Shown piece after piece: positions 48,221 to 61,300 of a stretch of 64,000 nucleotides of DNA. The notes under the pieces were generated by a model, which was not told the DNA's origin, did no database searches, and worked only from the letters and a program-made list of their open reading frames with translations. Numbering within the stretch: the stretch's first letter is position 1; every line of letters starts with the position of its first letter. The position numbers were made by a program, and so were the translations under genes. Origin of the DNA: Todiramphus chloris collaris (taxonomy: Eukaryota > Chordata > Aves > Coraciiformes > Alcedinidae); assembly GCA_025345505.1 (NCBI GenBank), contig JANVCC010000152.1, forward strand, positions 1-64,000, in the 5' to 3' direction.

Positions 48221-48780
48221 AGAAGAGTTTAGGCAGCAGGCCAAAGTGATTCTTCTGTGACTGAAATGATTCTTCATGACTAAGGATGCAGCATCCTAAG
48301 TCTCATGCCCAGATTTGGTCTCCTCAGTACTTGAAAAACATTGACATAGAGGAATTACTAAGTGCAGGGCCACCAAGGTATTTAGAAAGCTGGAGTACAG
48401 GATGTACAAGGGAAGACTGAGGGAACTGATTTTCTCAGTACGGAAAAAGAAAAAGAGAAAGAGAGGTGTTTTCAACTACCCGGTAGGAGAGTATAGAGAA
48501 GACACTGTCAGATTCTTATTGGAGGTGCATTGTGAAGGTATTAGAAACTACGGACAAGAGCTGCAACAAGGAATATCCTGAATAGCTGTTAGGAGGAAAA
48601 AAATTGTGATGTGAGTGGTCAAAGCCTGCAATAAATTGTCCAGAAAGGTTGTAGATATTCAACATTTCACTGTCACCTGAGGCTGAAACTAATATAGCTT
48701 GAAGGTTTGCCATGCTCTGAGTGGAAAGTTGGACCAGATTACCTTCAGAAATTCCAGATGACCTTCAGAAATCCCTTGTA
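47930..48780 (+). mobile_element. Old, strongly diverged CR1 LINE copy, plus strand
   Basis: A plus-strand frame at 47,900-48,220 keeps CR1 RT landmarks in order: LFNVFGTELNNGMKSIFSEY, then YADGIKV where motif C FADDTKL is expected, CKILHMLG, and ADKELGVPVDKPNIIHQCV. Decayed sequence of the C-terminal region follows (AGCTGGAGTACAGGATG, GGAAGACTGAGGGAACTG). The 3' end near 48,730-48,780 contains TTGGACCAGATTACCTTCAG and a second GATGACCTTCAGAAATCCC copy. It is clearly older than the 38.6 and 44.5 kb copies. Confidence 0.85.
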
Positions 48781-49032
48781 AAATAACATATAAACAAAAC
48801 AGATGATTCCCAGAAGTTATATTAGCAGGCTCCATCACAGGTTTTTGCTTTATCTTAGATGACCTGTTTGAAATAAAATCTTGATTTTAAATTTTTCGTA
48901 AGTTTTCTGTTATTGCAGGGACTTGAAACATTGGACTCATGATAAAGTTCTCTTTGTACCTTTAATGTTTTGCACAATGGTAATCAATGAACCAAAAAAA
49001 AAATCCTTCTAGCCCTGTCTTCCTATGTTGAT

Positions 49033-49049
49033 CTATGATTCTATGATCT
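49033..49049 (+). repeat. Possible CR1 tail remnant
   Basis: CTATGATTCTATGAT resembles the CR1 terminal repeat, preceded by weakly similar CCTTCTAGCCCTGTCTTCC. It is too short to be sure and could be chance. Confidence 0.3.
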
Positions 49050-49431
49050 GTCTTTGTTGATATTCTACTGTCAGTTACAACCCTAAGCCCTAGGTACAAT
49101 TATCCACCAAACTGAGCAGGAAACATTATTGAAGGAGTTTGTTCTAGAAACACTTTTCTGTTATCCTCTTCTTTATATCTTCATGGTGGGATAAAAGAAT
49201 GGAGAGAGATACAGTATCACAGTCTCATTCTCATTTTGAACAATAATTTTCCAGGGGTCCTTTTATGTTAGAACACCTGCATACCAGACAGGATCAAAAC
49301 CCAATTGCACCAAAGAAAGAAAGTCTTTTCTCTAATCTTTGAATTTTTATATGTCAGTGAAAAACTCTATGAAAGTTTAAAAATCCACAAGTAAATTTTA
49401 TTCCTTAATGTAGATTATATCTGATGGGGAA

Positions 49432-49433
<2 letters not shown>

Positions 49434-49466
<33 letters not shown>
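49434..49466. repeat. Poly(A) tract, A33
   Basis: Thirty-three consecutive A residues, the longest homopolymer in the window. No retroelement body is recognised upstream. Confidence 0.96.
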
Positions 49467-49468
<2 letters not shown>

Positions 49469-52400
49469 AGCTAAGGGCTCCATTTCTCTAACTGAATTTA
49501 ATCACTAAAGATTTCTTTTTCCCTCTTTTAAAAATTTGTAATCAGGCTAGAGAATGGTTCAGTGCATTGAACACAAAGAAAGTCACATCCATAAGTAAAA
49601 CATCAATAGCTTGGTTATTAGATACTCATTTACATTTGGAGAGTATTTCCATATATTCTATTTTCCAAAGACAAACATTTTCTTATTAAAGTTTGAAAAA
49701 TAAATTTTAAATCCAGAATCTTGAAAATATTGACATGATTATTGGGTAGTTCTGTGTTGCTAGCTTGTTTGTTTTCTTTTGTGGGAGGGAGTGTGATGGT
49801 TGTTTTTTTCTTGGGACCTTTTTTTTACGATTTTGGTTTGGTTTTGTTGTTTATTTTTTTCTCCTCAGGAATATAAGTATCTTCCACCTCTTCATTTGTT
49901 TATGCATTGTGTGTAGAAAATTTAAACCTTACAATTTTCAAAGTTTCATGTGGCACAATGGCTTCATACAGACATATATCGAGTTTATTCTTAAGAAGTT
50001 TGTGAACAACAGACCACTACTTTGTGTTTCAGGAAAAAAGAGGGGTGCATGCCATGGACTTAAGTGGTGTGTCATGACACAAGTGAAAGTGCAGTGTTAG
50101 TTAATATGCAATGACCTAAATACGTTGGTCATAGGTTGTTGTTATGAACCACAGTCAGTACAGTCACTGGTGAGATATGAGTTCCTCTTTAAACATGGTG
50201 TTCTGGGTGCTCCATGATGTGTTTTTACGACTTCAGAGAACATGGATTGACCAGTCTGCCAATCAATGTTATATTTCCTGTTTCTCCTGCTGGGATTTTC
50301 TATCTTGCTACTTGGCAAAACTGTCAATTACTGCAACCAGAACAAAGAATCAGGATGCTAATTACTATTCCTATCTATTAACCAGAAATGTGGAAGAATA
50401 TAATTCACTTTCGTAAGTCACACAAGTTTTGAAGTCCTTTTCAGTCTTTCAGCAGGGCTATGTGGTAAAGTTTCTTCCTCCAGTAAAATTCCCACATGGG
50501 TCATTACCTTCTGCCTACACAAATTTCCAATTCACTTTTAAATGTATGAGTCACTGAATATGTACTTTATTTTGAGTCCTGGTATTCTGTCAAAATGATA
50601 TAAAGAGAACTGCATCCTTCACTTTCATCCTTGTATTTCCTGTGCACTTTTTTTGTGCCCTGGTGAGTTATGTATAGTATGATGCAGTATGAAGCATAGC
50701 TTGTGCACTATTGAACAGTGCTTGTGTTTCACTCCAGAGCTGTAAGTCTGTGATCAGTGAAAGCCAAGTTCTGTAACATGAAAGGCTCTAAAAATAGTTA
50801 ATTGTTTTAGAGGGACAGGAACATATAATTTAAATTGGATATGCCTCAAAAAGAACAACACTATAGTATAGAAGAATGATATACAAGGAGTTTGTATGGT
50901 GGTTTTGTCACTGAACTTTAATTAAAAATTGGTCTGGTGACTCATATAAAAGTGCTTATGACACAAATGATTTGAATATCATGTGTTATGATTTAGTCAC
51001 ACACTGAGCAGATGCAAAGTCTACAGATACTTTGTAACTAGGTTTTTAATCTTTATAAATATTAGAAAATCCAAAATATGCTTTTTAAAAAATGATTAAT
51101 ACTATTTCATTTTGTTGCAATTCTTATCCACAGAAAACTAAAAAATTTTGCTAGAGTGCTATAAACCAAATCCTGATCTATTTATATGACTCAATATTTA
51201 TATGAAAAGAAAAACAACTGGACTTTTCTTTTTTAAATAGCTATATCTAGACATACATTTTAAGCTAAGTCAGCAAGTACTACTAGACCAAAGATAGCTG
51301 ATCAAGTAACTTTTTTAAGTCCCTTGAATGATTATCCCATTTGAAATATCCTTCATGCTGGGGGGCAATTCATAAAATCACTTTTGTTTGTTTGTTTGAA
51401 TAAAAAATATTTCAGTAATTTGTTATTTAAATATTTCATTATGTCTGGTTTTGAATGTGATTAGCAGATAAACAACCAGGTTTTCTGTATATATTTTTGT
51501 CCCATAGATGTTTCTGAAAAGAACAGAAGAGGATACATTACTTTTTTACATAAGGTCTTGATTGAGAAGGATAGCTTCTATGGTTTTGTACTTTCTTTTA
51601 CTTTACTGATCAAGTGCTCTTATTGCACTTGAATGCTTTTATGCACAATGATCCATACTGAATAGGTGGGGTAGTGGGTGATGTGTGATATATTGAGATC
51701 CAGTAGACATTTTTATCAACTTTTTTTAAAGGAGATGCACAAAATGTACTGCTGTCTTGGATACCTTGTTTTGCTTTGGTTTGTTTTTCCATAAAAATAC
51801 AAATCAGGTCATTCAAGTGGAAAATATGAATTTGTCCTTCTATGTCTGATGAAGAACCCAGAAGATAAATAATATGGGACCTAAAGTAAAATTTGCTTTT
51901 GGGATTCTATTTAATTATTTATCCCCTGCCTTTGGGGAGGGGGAAGTGCTCTAAATAGTTTTGAAACTCATTTATCTGTTATTTACAGTTCTGTTTTCTC
52001 ATTAAATAGATAACATAGAAAACTTTTATGCACTCTTCCTTCCTTCCGCCCTACTGTTTCTGTATGTTGTTGAGCTTTTATGCATAAGATAATGAAAAAA
52101 TCAAGTAGTCAGGCCATGGTGTTGATGGATGACAGTGATTTAAGACCTGGTTCCACCTCTTAACACATTTCAACACAGCATTTATTCACATAAGCAATGA
52201 CTTTGAGAGCAGGAAGAAGGCAGACTCTGTCACGGTCATCATAGCTCTCAAGATGATATGTTCAGTCTTTCTCAAAAGCAAAATATCACTAGTCAACTTC
52301 ACTAACAAGGAAAACCACAATTAATTTCTGTTATTCATTGGGATAAAAACTGGAATGATAGAGGATCAGAAAGGGTTTTCTGATACCTATGACAGTGGCA

Positions 52401-55400
52401 TTAATGTTAGAATTCCTCTTGCTTGGGAGTGTTTCTGTGTAACACTGCTTGTGAGCAATGTGTGTGACACCCCCTGGTGATCTCCTACATCTAGCAGAAA
52501 AATACAAATACTCAAATTGATGTAATAGCCATGGGAAGAAAAGGGTAACATTAAGCCAAGTAAGTTATATGCAAGATAATTCATTTTTTAAAATGATCTA
52601 CCCTCTGTTTTAGGATGTTGACAAGTACTTGCCTTCTATTATCCTCATGCCTCATGAAGAGGGGCATCTAGAAGTAAAATAATATGGAGGTGGTGAGCTG
52701 TGGCGGCCTATATAAGAAAGTGCACACTTTCAATTATCTCCATGTGTCACAGTGTGTCAATTTCAGCAGGTACGGCCTGTTTGACATTTGGTATGTAGCA
52801 AGGGGGTTGAAAACAGAGATCATGCTCTTGCAGAGATTCTCATTCCTTTGTAAGCCATAGACAGTCCAATGAGCCTTAAATATCTGGTAACATGCTGAGA
52901 TTCTAGATACATCGTAAGTTCACTGGTGCATAAATGGACAGTTTGATTGAAATCAAAAACTCTGTAGAGTAGCTCTAAAGACTCTTTTCTCTCTTTTTCA
53001 CCTTTGTCCCCTGCCAACATCATTGTATATTAAAAAGGTTGGATGCTTAAGTTATTTTAAAATACTAGATGGATGTTACTAGTATTAAGATAGTGGCACA
53101 AGATTGTTATTTTTTCACTAGAACAAAAAAGGATGACAATTTTAAGTGCCTAACTCACCTACCTAAATTAGCTTCAGCCACGTTATGCAATCAATATTGA
53201 GAAATGGACACATCTGATCGGATAAAATCACCTTTTGCAGATGACTGTATCTCCTTTAGATAGGTAGAATAATTTCCATAACCCAGGTGCCCATACTTAG
53301 TTGTATAAAGTTAGATAAAACTTTCACTTCAGTGTAATCTATACAGGGAGCATAGACATTGATTTTAGGGTACTTAAAATTACCTGTTGACACCAGCATC
53401 TTCCCCTACCTTTCCTTCCACTGTTCCCAGATTAAATGTGCATTGTTAAAAAAAAAAAAGATGGCTTATCCAGCACAAGAGTTTTCATTCCAAATATACT
53501 TGTCATTTATTTTTCTTATTTGGCCACGGAGTGTTATTTGTGTGGGTCTAGTCTCCTATAAAAGCTGTTGCAATTCCTTTTGGTTTTTTTCATTGGCTGT
53601 TTTTCTCAGCTTCATGTTGTTTTCCTTCTTGCAGCATCCTTCCTTTCTTTTCCCTGGGCACCCTTCCATTCCCTCCTCCAGGGTTACCATAGAAATATGC
53701 AGTCACAAATTTCAGCAGAGAAACTCAGGCTGAAGCAATAAAATTAAATGTCAGGAAGAACTGCTTTGCATAAGTCACAAAACAAATTGTACATTTGGAT
53801 AATTATTAATTATGTGACATTTTTACAGAATTGGGCATAGCTGTAGGAGCTTGCTTTTAATGTTGTTCTTTTACTTTGTACAGCACTATTTGCATTAATA
53901 GCATTGGCAATAAATAGACTGATTTGAAGTGTATCAGCTTGGCAAGCCCTTTTATCTTCTGCCTACAGTATTCATTTTAAACAGCTACAAAAATAAAAGT
54001 AGGCACTTTCCAAAACAAGACTACAAACAAAGCTAAATATACTATGCATAGTATATATCTAAATATGACACAAACACTTCATTGACTATGTGTTGGTAAT
54101 TGTGAATAGGCAAGGCAGAAGAGTTCCCCTCATATAAGAAGACATCTAGAATTAACTGGCTGTCCTTGGCCTAGATATTAAGATAGAAATCTTACTAGGG
54201 AAAAAAAATCCGACATATTTATTTTTAAAACTGCTGTTTACTGCTAGATGTGAGGATATTATGAACACATTTTGTCATTAGATATATAGCTAAACCATTT
54301 ATAAGATATATAGTAAAAACATTTATAAGTCTAGCCTGATTCACTATATGTTCTACAGTGAGCTGACCTCAGTTTCTGTAAAATGTGTTTGATGAACAAC
54401 AGCTGTATGAAGTTTTCACCCCTGCAATTATTGGCTGATTGTTCAATCGCGAGCTCATTCTTTACTTGTAATGGTGCCTCATTGGTTATCTATTAGTTTT
54501 GTTTCTAGATTATATGTTTGGAACTATTAAAACAATAGAATGATTAATGTGGCCCCATAAATAACACTGTGTCAAATATTAATTTGTTAGTAAAAATGAT
54601 ATGTATTAATTCTAGACAGAAAAAATGTCTGGGGCAAATCTTTGTAACTGTTTCCACATTTACTGTACTAGGTAATGGAAAAAAACCCCATGTAATTATT
54701 TATGCAGGAAAGTCCTAAAAAAACTTAACTGGATACTAACTTTGAATGCTTTTAGTGTCAACTTCTTGATAATTTTAGGTTAGATACATTATAATACAAT
54801 ATCTGAAGGCATCTTTTGGGTTTTTTTGGAGTTCAATACAAGTAAAAACTTATTAGTTCTCACAGTGGATTTGGTAAAAATCTTTGCATTAAAATTATTT
54901 GTATTTTAATAGAAAGAATATAAGGAGTAGAAGAAAAAATGTAAGGCATAATTGTTTACAGCTGAAATTAGAATGAAATTTAGGTTATTTTTACCCTTCC
55001 AAGTCGATAACAAAATAACTGCATATGGAATTGGGATAAAGAGTGAACCTTTAAAACTTTTAAATATAAGGAAATATTTAAGCACTACAAGGTGTAATTT
55101 TGCACTGTGCTTAGATCTTTCCTACAGCAGGGCAGGAATCTAAGTTCAATAAGGCACCTCTGAGTTATTCACATGTTATCTAAACAGGGATGTTCTACTT
55201 GTCAAGTACACAAAGCTGAGCAATGATTACTATGATATATCTGTTTTTTGACAGTCCAGCTGCAAGTCACTTGAACATGTTTACAATCCTTCTCACCAAT
55301 CTTCTGTTATTTTCCCCACAGTACTTACTGCTAAGAAGTCCTAGCTTAACAGTTAAACTAAGGGCTGTGGTAGATTTGCCTTGGCCAACGAAACATATAG

Positions 55401-56290
55401 AGAAAGCTGTTAAAGCACTGAAGTGTTTGTCTCTTTCTCTGTCCATTAATGCAGTGATGCCTGATACCACAAGTGATCACCCTCTGATTTATCACAGCAT
55501 TCAGTTCAGTGTATTAAGGTAAATGAAAACTAGATGTCTGATTTCAACCTTCTGCCACAAGCCTGTCAGAGTCCTAAATACCTTTTGCTGCAATATAAGA
55601 CTATGTTCCTCGTCCTATCTTAAGTGAGCATGAGAGTGATTTATTTATTTTTGTTATGCCACTTTTTATGTATTTGAAGACTAAGAAGGATGCAGAGTTT
55701 TAAAGTGTAGATTTGTCTGACTTTCCACAAGGAACTGTGTGTCAGTACATCAAGAAAAAGCTATGAAGAAAAAAATGTGGTATTAAGGCAAGCCCTTACG
55801 GCCAGTGAGCTTTCTGGTTGGGTGTGGAGTGTTCTGCCAGCAACGAAGGGGAAGTTTCATGTCTCATGTCATTTGTGGACTACACTATGAAGTAGATGAG
55901 ACAGATACCTGGCCTTTTTTTTTTGTGGAAATCTGTCCTTCAGTTAGACAATTTTAGCGTAGCTGGTGGAGTTTTCCTCACACAGTTATCATGAGCCCCT
56001 TTACTAGAATGCTAGATTGCATGATTATAGAAATCAGGCTGCATGATTTGACTTAGGGATATAGTGCTCCTTGAATGAATCATCCTTATGACAGGTGTTT
56101 GAATACTCTGGAGATTCAGAGATATCTTTACTGAGTGCTTGTATTATGTCTAGGTAGTATACAAGAAAGGCTGGAATATTTATCTAAGGCACAGAAGAGC
56201 ATACTGAGAAAAGCTAGGAAGAGACAAGACTGAAAATAGGGGATGCAGCAATGTTTGTTTAGTCATCGTTCCTTAAAAATAACTCCACTA

Positions 56291-56409
56291 AGAAAGAAAG
56301 AAAAGAAAAAGAAAGAAAGAGAGAAAGAGAGAAAGAAAGAGAAAAAGAAAGAGAGAAAGAAAGAGAGAAAGAAAGAAAGAAAGAGAGAAAGAAAGAGAGA
56401 AAGAAAGAG

Positions 56410-56456
<47 letters not shown>

Positions 56457-56467
56457 NNNNNNNNNNA

Positions 56468-56511
<44 letters not shown>

Positions 56512-56514
56512 AAA
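56291..56514. repeat. Long AAAG tetranucleotide tract with assembly gap
   Basis: The left part (56,291-56,410) is a compound of AAAG and GAGA units. From about 56,411 it is pure AAAG up to the gap, and pure AAAG resumes after it until 56,511. The strand is purely purine for over 200 bases, so it has triplex-forming character. The true length is unknown because of the gap. Confidence 0.96.
56457..56466. other. Assembly gap (10 N)
   Basis: Ten undetermined bases lie inside the pure AAAG repeat, so the assembler did not resolve the repeat length. The number of N may be a placeholder. Confidence 0.99.
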
Positions 56515-57419
56515 CAATATACCAGAAACATACAGCTAAATTAGTGAAGGGAAATCAGTACAAGTGTCTATGCTATTGACCACCACAGCTTCTCACAAGC
56601 ACTGTTGATGTACAAGATCACTCCAGAGAACTGGGAGGATCTCTTTCACCATTAACCATAGCTTTTGCTCCCTCATACTTTTAATTGTTACGCATAGACC
56701 TTATCTCACTGTTAATCAGATTGTACTTTTCACTCAGCTATGTCAGTTTTCTAGTGTTAAGGAAAAGTTTATTTCAAGTTGATTTCAAGTTGATTTCAAG
56801 AGCATACAAGTTATTGAAAGATGTTCACCTGGGGATATCAGCCTAAGAGGTAAGTACTGTTTAACGATATTTCACAGGAGGCTTATGCAAAGCAGAAGCA
56901 ATTAGTAGGCAGTGTCTGAGAATTTATAAATTCAGAGAAATATATCCTCTTTTGGTAACTACACACATATCAGTCATAAATACGTAACTTCTGCCTTTTT
57001 GGTTACTGCTGTGAAGTAGGGATGGAGATAATCCAATTGTATTTTATAAACATTTATTGTTTTGTTCTCTGAGCAACCACATAGGAAGTTTTGCAATCTT
57101 ACAAAGGCTCATCATAACTATGTGGAAGAAAATGTGATCTTTCTATCTATAAGATGTGTGCATCTGCAGAGAATAACAGAAATTCAGAGCCTCAGTCACA
57201 AGAAGGACGGTAGATGTAAGAGTCCAGCCCTCAGGAGAAATTAAGGTTACAAAGACATCAAAAACAACCACCAGAGAAGTCAAGAACTAATAAAGTCTTT
57301 GACATCAAGGTTTTCCTATAATTACTTAAGCTAAGATGTTGAGATGGATTTTTCCCATAGTCAAACCATTTGCAAGGATACTTGCCTAACCTGAGGACTG
57401 TAATGTAAGAAAGGTTCTT
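56515..57419. other. Anonymous sequence
   Basis: No gene or transposon is recognised. A short tandem TTTCAAGTTGA repeat (2.6 copies) lies at 56,772-56,800. Confidence 0.55.
56772..56800. repeat. 11-bp short tandem repeat, 2.6 copies
   Basis: TTTCAAGTTGA occurs twice, followed by TTTCAAG, all perfect. Confidence 0.93.
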
Positions 57420-58300
57420 CAGGGTTTCAGCAAGCCACCATCACAGCTCATCATGGCTATGTGCCTTCTGCAATGAATGAAGAATGGACTAGAACAGGAC
57501 AACCCACATCAGTCACTGAAGACATGTTGCTAAGGTCACAAGTGAACAGGCTGCTGAAGAGACTGTGGTTCAGGGTAAATGACTGAGCAGGAGATGGGAG
57601 TCTGCTGGGCAGGACACCAGAATCTGCTGAACATAATAAGTGCCTGTGTGGGACGCTGGAAAAGCTTAGTATTATGAGGAATGGCTGATTCTCACAGGTG
57701 GTTAAGTGGGAAGTACATGAGAAAATGCCAGACTCCACAGATAATTGTAGAGGAGTACTGGGAATCTTTGTGGGAGTACAATATTTTAAGGCCAACAGCA
57801 CCCAGGTAACCATCAGTATTACCATATAATGCCAAGATTGCCTAGGTAACAGGACCAGAAATAACATATTTGGGAACAGATGAAGTAAAACTAGGAGGAA
57901 CTGGGAAAAAGAATTTGTGAGTTGAGTTGGTGACCTAGGAATTGGGAGGAAAATGGGAGATATAAGGTGGTGAAAAGGAAATCCAAGAAGGAGGAAAGGG
58001 ATGCTGAGGTATGAAAATGCTGTGAAGGTTGTGTATGGAGATACATATCATGAACTGTTCTTGCTTGCAGCAACTGGATTGGGACAAGGAACCAAACTCT
58101 CTTGTCTGACTCTGAAACAAGGGCTGAGCCTGTGTCTGCAGCCAATGGGTCTGGGGTGCATGCAGAGTGGGTGATCTATGTCTCCAGTAAGGGAACACAC
58201 AGACAGATGGATTGAGCATCCCAGTTTTGCTACATCAGTGCCTGTTCCAAGCCACATGGCATCAGTAGCCACCCACCTTTTCATAATGCAAGTAGATTTT
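57420..58300. other. GC-richer unassigned block
   Basis: This block is visibly richer in G and purines on the plus strand than its neighbours, for example GGAGGAAAGGGATGCTGAGG near 57,991. It has several moderate frames on the minus strand (57,457-57,867; 57,891-58,145; 57,935-58,219) that show no domain, no consistent single frame and low-complexity Ser/Leu/Phe content. It could be an old repeat, a noncoding exon or a conserved noncoding block. I do not recognise it. Confidence 0.4.
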
Positions 58301-61300
58301 TTTCCTCACATGACATCAAAACCTGTCATGTCTTGATTTCAAGTCATCAGCAGCACACTTATCATTTGCAAGCACCTGCTATTTGATCTCAGTTTGCTTT
58401 TTGGTCTATGTCTTTCACTAGCCTATCTCATTCATTAGAATGGCAATAAGATGCTGTGGGAACCCTTTCCGAATGACAGGTCTTGTTTCCAAAGTTCACA
58501 GATACTCATTTTATTATTTTCAGAGGCACCCTGACTCCTCCCAAGCCCTAAACTGTTCCCCCTCCCCATTTTTATTCAGAAGATGAGTCAGCAGTTATCA
58601 TCCAACAGGGACTTTACTATGTTGTCCACTAATATTCAGTAGCAGAATTACAGTCATTACCTCATTTCTGCACAGACAAGTCAGGATTCAGAACAATTAA
58701 CACTTTAATATTGCATATTAAAAACTATAACATAATATTCAAGCTGACAGATTTCTATATACTATCCATAAAAAATAATGTGTTCTTTTTAGACTCCACA
58801 CTGAAATTCAGGCAAAGAAATCCAATTCTATTTCCTAAGGAAAAGATAGCTCAGTTCAGATCTGATGGATATTATCTGGAAAGAAACATGAAAGTTTAAC
58901 ACAACAAAGAAAATTACCCTGTGATAAGGAGGGAAATGAGTCAAATTAAACAATTCTCCATGCAGACAATGAAAGAAACCTTGTGGAACTACCAAATTTA
59001 TATCACAGTCATTAGACCAACTCTGTGCTCTGCTTATATTTGAGGCTTGCTACTCTACACATATTTGTTCCTGTGCTTCTTTTGGTCTGGGAGGTTCCCT
59101 GTCACATTCATAGCACACATGTTTTCATTATCTCACCACAGAAATGATTATGTGGGTCAGGTGGCATCATCTCACAGAATAGGTGCTGACACATGTCTTT
59201 CCTGTCCATCTTTTAACTATATCATTTAACTACATTTTGTGGTTACTCCAGGTTTGTGGGGATGAAAAGAGAGCAAGTAGGGAGGCCTGTAGAGAATTTT
59301 TAGGTACCTTTTTCTTTATTCACTTCAGCAAATGAGTAAGACTTACAGATCTATACATAATCCTATGCATACCCCAAAATACACATTTCCCTGCCTCAGT
59401 GCACACAGCATGTAACTGTCAAAAACACTGTAACTTGAACTGTCTTAAAAGTTCTTTTTTTCCTTCAAGTAGTTTCTGAAGCACAAGTTTGTATCTTAAT
59501 CTTGTGTTACTATTTTTCTCATTTCCTCAACAATGGTCAAACAGACCTCTATGATATGGAATATATATTTCCCCCTACTCCTCCCACAAACACCCTTGTA
59601 GAGGCCAGTGTTTATAAGTTTCACAGTAATAGTCCAAGAAATTGCTTTGTTCTCCCTTTTTGAGAGTGTTTCACTCACTTTCTGTAGTCCTGTACGAAAA
59701 AATTTACAAATCAAAGAAATCAAGATGATATTCAGCCATCCCACAAAGTGTTCCCCAAGGCTGCCTTTTCTGGATTTATTCAGTAGTTAATAGCCCTTCT
59801 TAAATACCTTTTATTCATGTGGATTTATAGAAGGCTTTCTCTTGTTTTCTCGTGTACAAAGAATGCAGCAAGTAATAAAATAGTCCAAAAAAAGGCTCTA
59901 AATTATCAGAATTGTCCTCCTGGGGCAAGCAGATATGACACAGCGTCTAGGGGAGACCAATACTCTTCTAAAGCAATCATTGCAAGCCAAGTAAGTCTGT
60001 CTTAAGTGACAATAGATGTTTGTGTAAAGACAAAGTAATTTAATTTCTGGCCTGTACTGCCAATGGAGCCTAGAGAGTACTCCAGTCTACCTTAAATTAG
60101 ACACTGAGGATGAGATTACTATGTCAAAATGTAGATATCTAGTGACATTTTAAATGCTGTGGGGATAACCACTAGTTTCTAGTTGCTTTCTCTTTGGGTT
60201 CAGGTCTCTAATAGATCACATCTTCTACTCCCAGAGACTTAATGTTGATACGTTTGCATGCTTCAGATTGTACTAGGCAATTCTGAAGCAGATGATTCCC
60301 ACACTTAGTGCCTGGTAACCTGCAATGGCTAATCATCTACTATATCGGGAGCTTAGAAAACCAGCTCACGTGTGTTATCTACAAATAGACTCTTAAAATA
60401 CAACAATTCAGTTTGAACTGAACCCCAAAGGAAAATCAAATTGGTCCAGAACTGAAATTCATAGTTAGTACGTACACAAGTTTCCTCATTTCATGTCAGG
60501 AACCAAAGCAATCTTTTCCTTTGGCACAGATGAAATAGCAGAAAAATACAGAAGTTGGTATGATTTTTGATTTGAAACTCACTAACTAAACTCCAGGCTT
60601 GTTCTTTCTCATATCACCTATTGGAAGTCCTCATTAAATGGTGAAGGATGAAAGACTAGAAAGAAATGGTATCTACTAACAGCATAAAAAATGAACACAG
60701 TAGAAAATATGACTAGAAACAGAAAAGAGAATCATGGTAGACATTAGACTCAAGTTTTCTTTCCAGTGTAGATTTTTGTTGATCTTTACTAAACATAATG
60801 TAGAGAAAGCTAAGAGAAATACAACAATCATCTAATTTTTCTGCTGTCTGCTCCCCTACAGTTCATTAACTTACCTCACAGGCAGGTATAGACAGACATT
60901 TAACTTTTGGTTAGTGCTTACCTTTAATACAACTATATTTGATTAACTTTGTATCTGGTAGGCTACAGAGTCCTTAAATTCATTTTGAAGAAGGAATTTT
61001 TAAAATGGAAACACAAATTACACACTTGTTTTGTTTTAGTATACCCCAAACAATATTTTAAAACATCTCAGTATTACATCACAGTTAAAAAAAGAAAGAC
61101 AGAAAAAAACAAATGAGTGTTTGGAGAGGATGAGAAAGAAAGAGGCATGTTTCACTGAAGATTTCAGCACACTATACTCCAGCTTTTACAGTTTTTTTTT
61201 TTTTATAATCATTGCAGTGTAACAAATTTTAGAGCTTTGAAAACATCAAACAAATGGTTAATTTCTTCACAAAGTGTGATCTGAAATTCAGTTAATGCCT

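Larger units (their letters stand above)
48781..56290. other. Anonymous AT-rich sequence
   Basis: No gene or transposon is recognised apart from the A33 tract at 49,434-49,466 and the possible CR1 tail at 49,033. A T/G-rich stretch lies at 49,765-49,862. Open frames in this interval show no domain and have biased low-complexity composition. Confidence 0.55.

Noticed and set aside
53359..53733. 124-codon Phe/Ser/Leu-rich plus-strand frame
   Set aside because: Composition follows a T-rich stretch; no signal, domain or homolog is recognised.
56243..56539. Lys/Glu-rich plus frame and Ser/Phe-rich minus frames
   Set aside because: Translation of the AAAG tract, passing through an assembly gap.
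56840..56860. Strong splice-donor-like AGAGGTAAGTAC
   Set aside because: A consensus of this length occurs by chance in tens of kilobases, and no exon could be supported upstream.
57457..57867. 136-codon minus-strand frame in the GC-richer block
   Set aside because: No domain is recognisable, the content is low-complexity Ser/Leu/Pro, and neighbouring frames do not continue it coherently.
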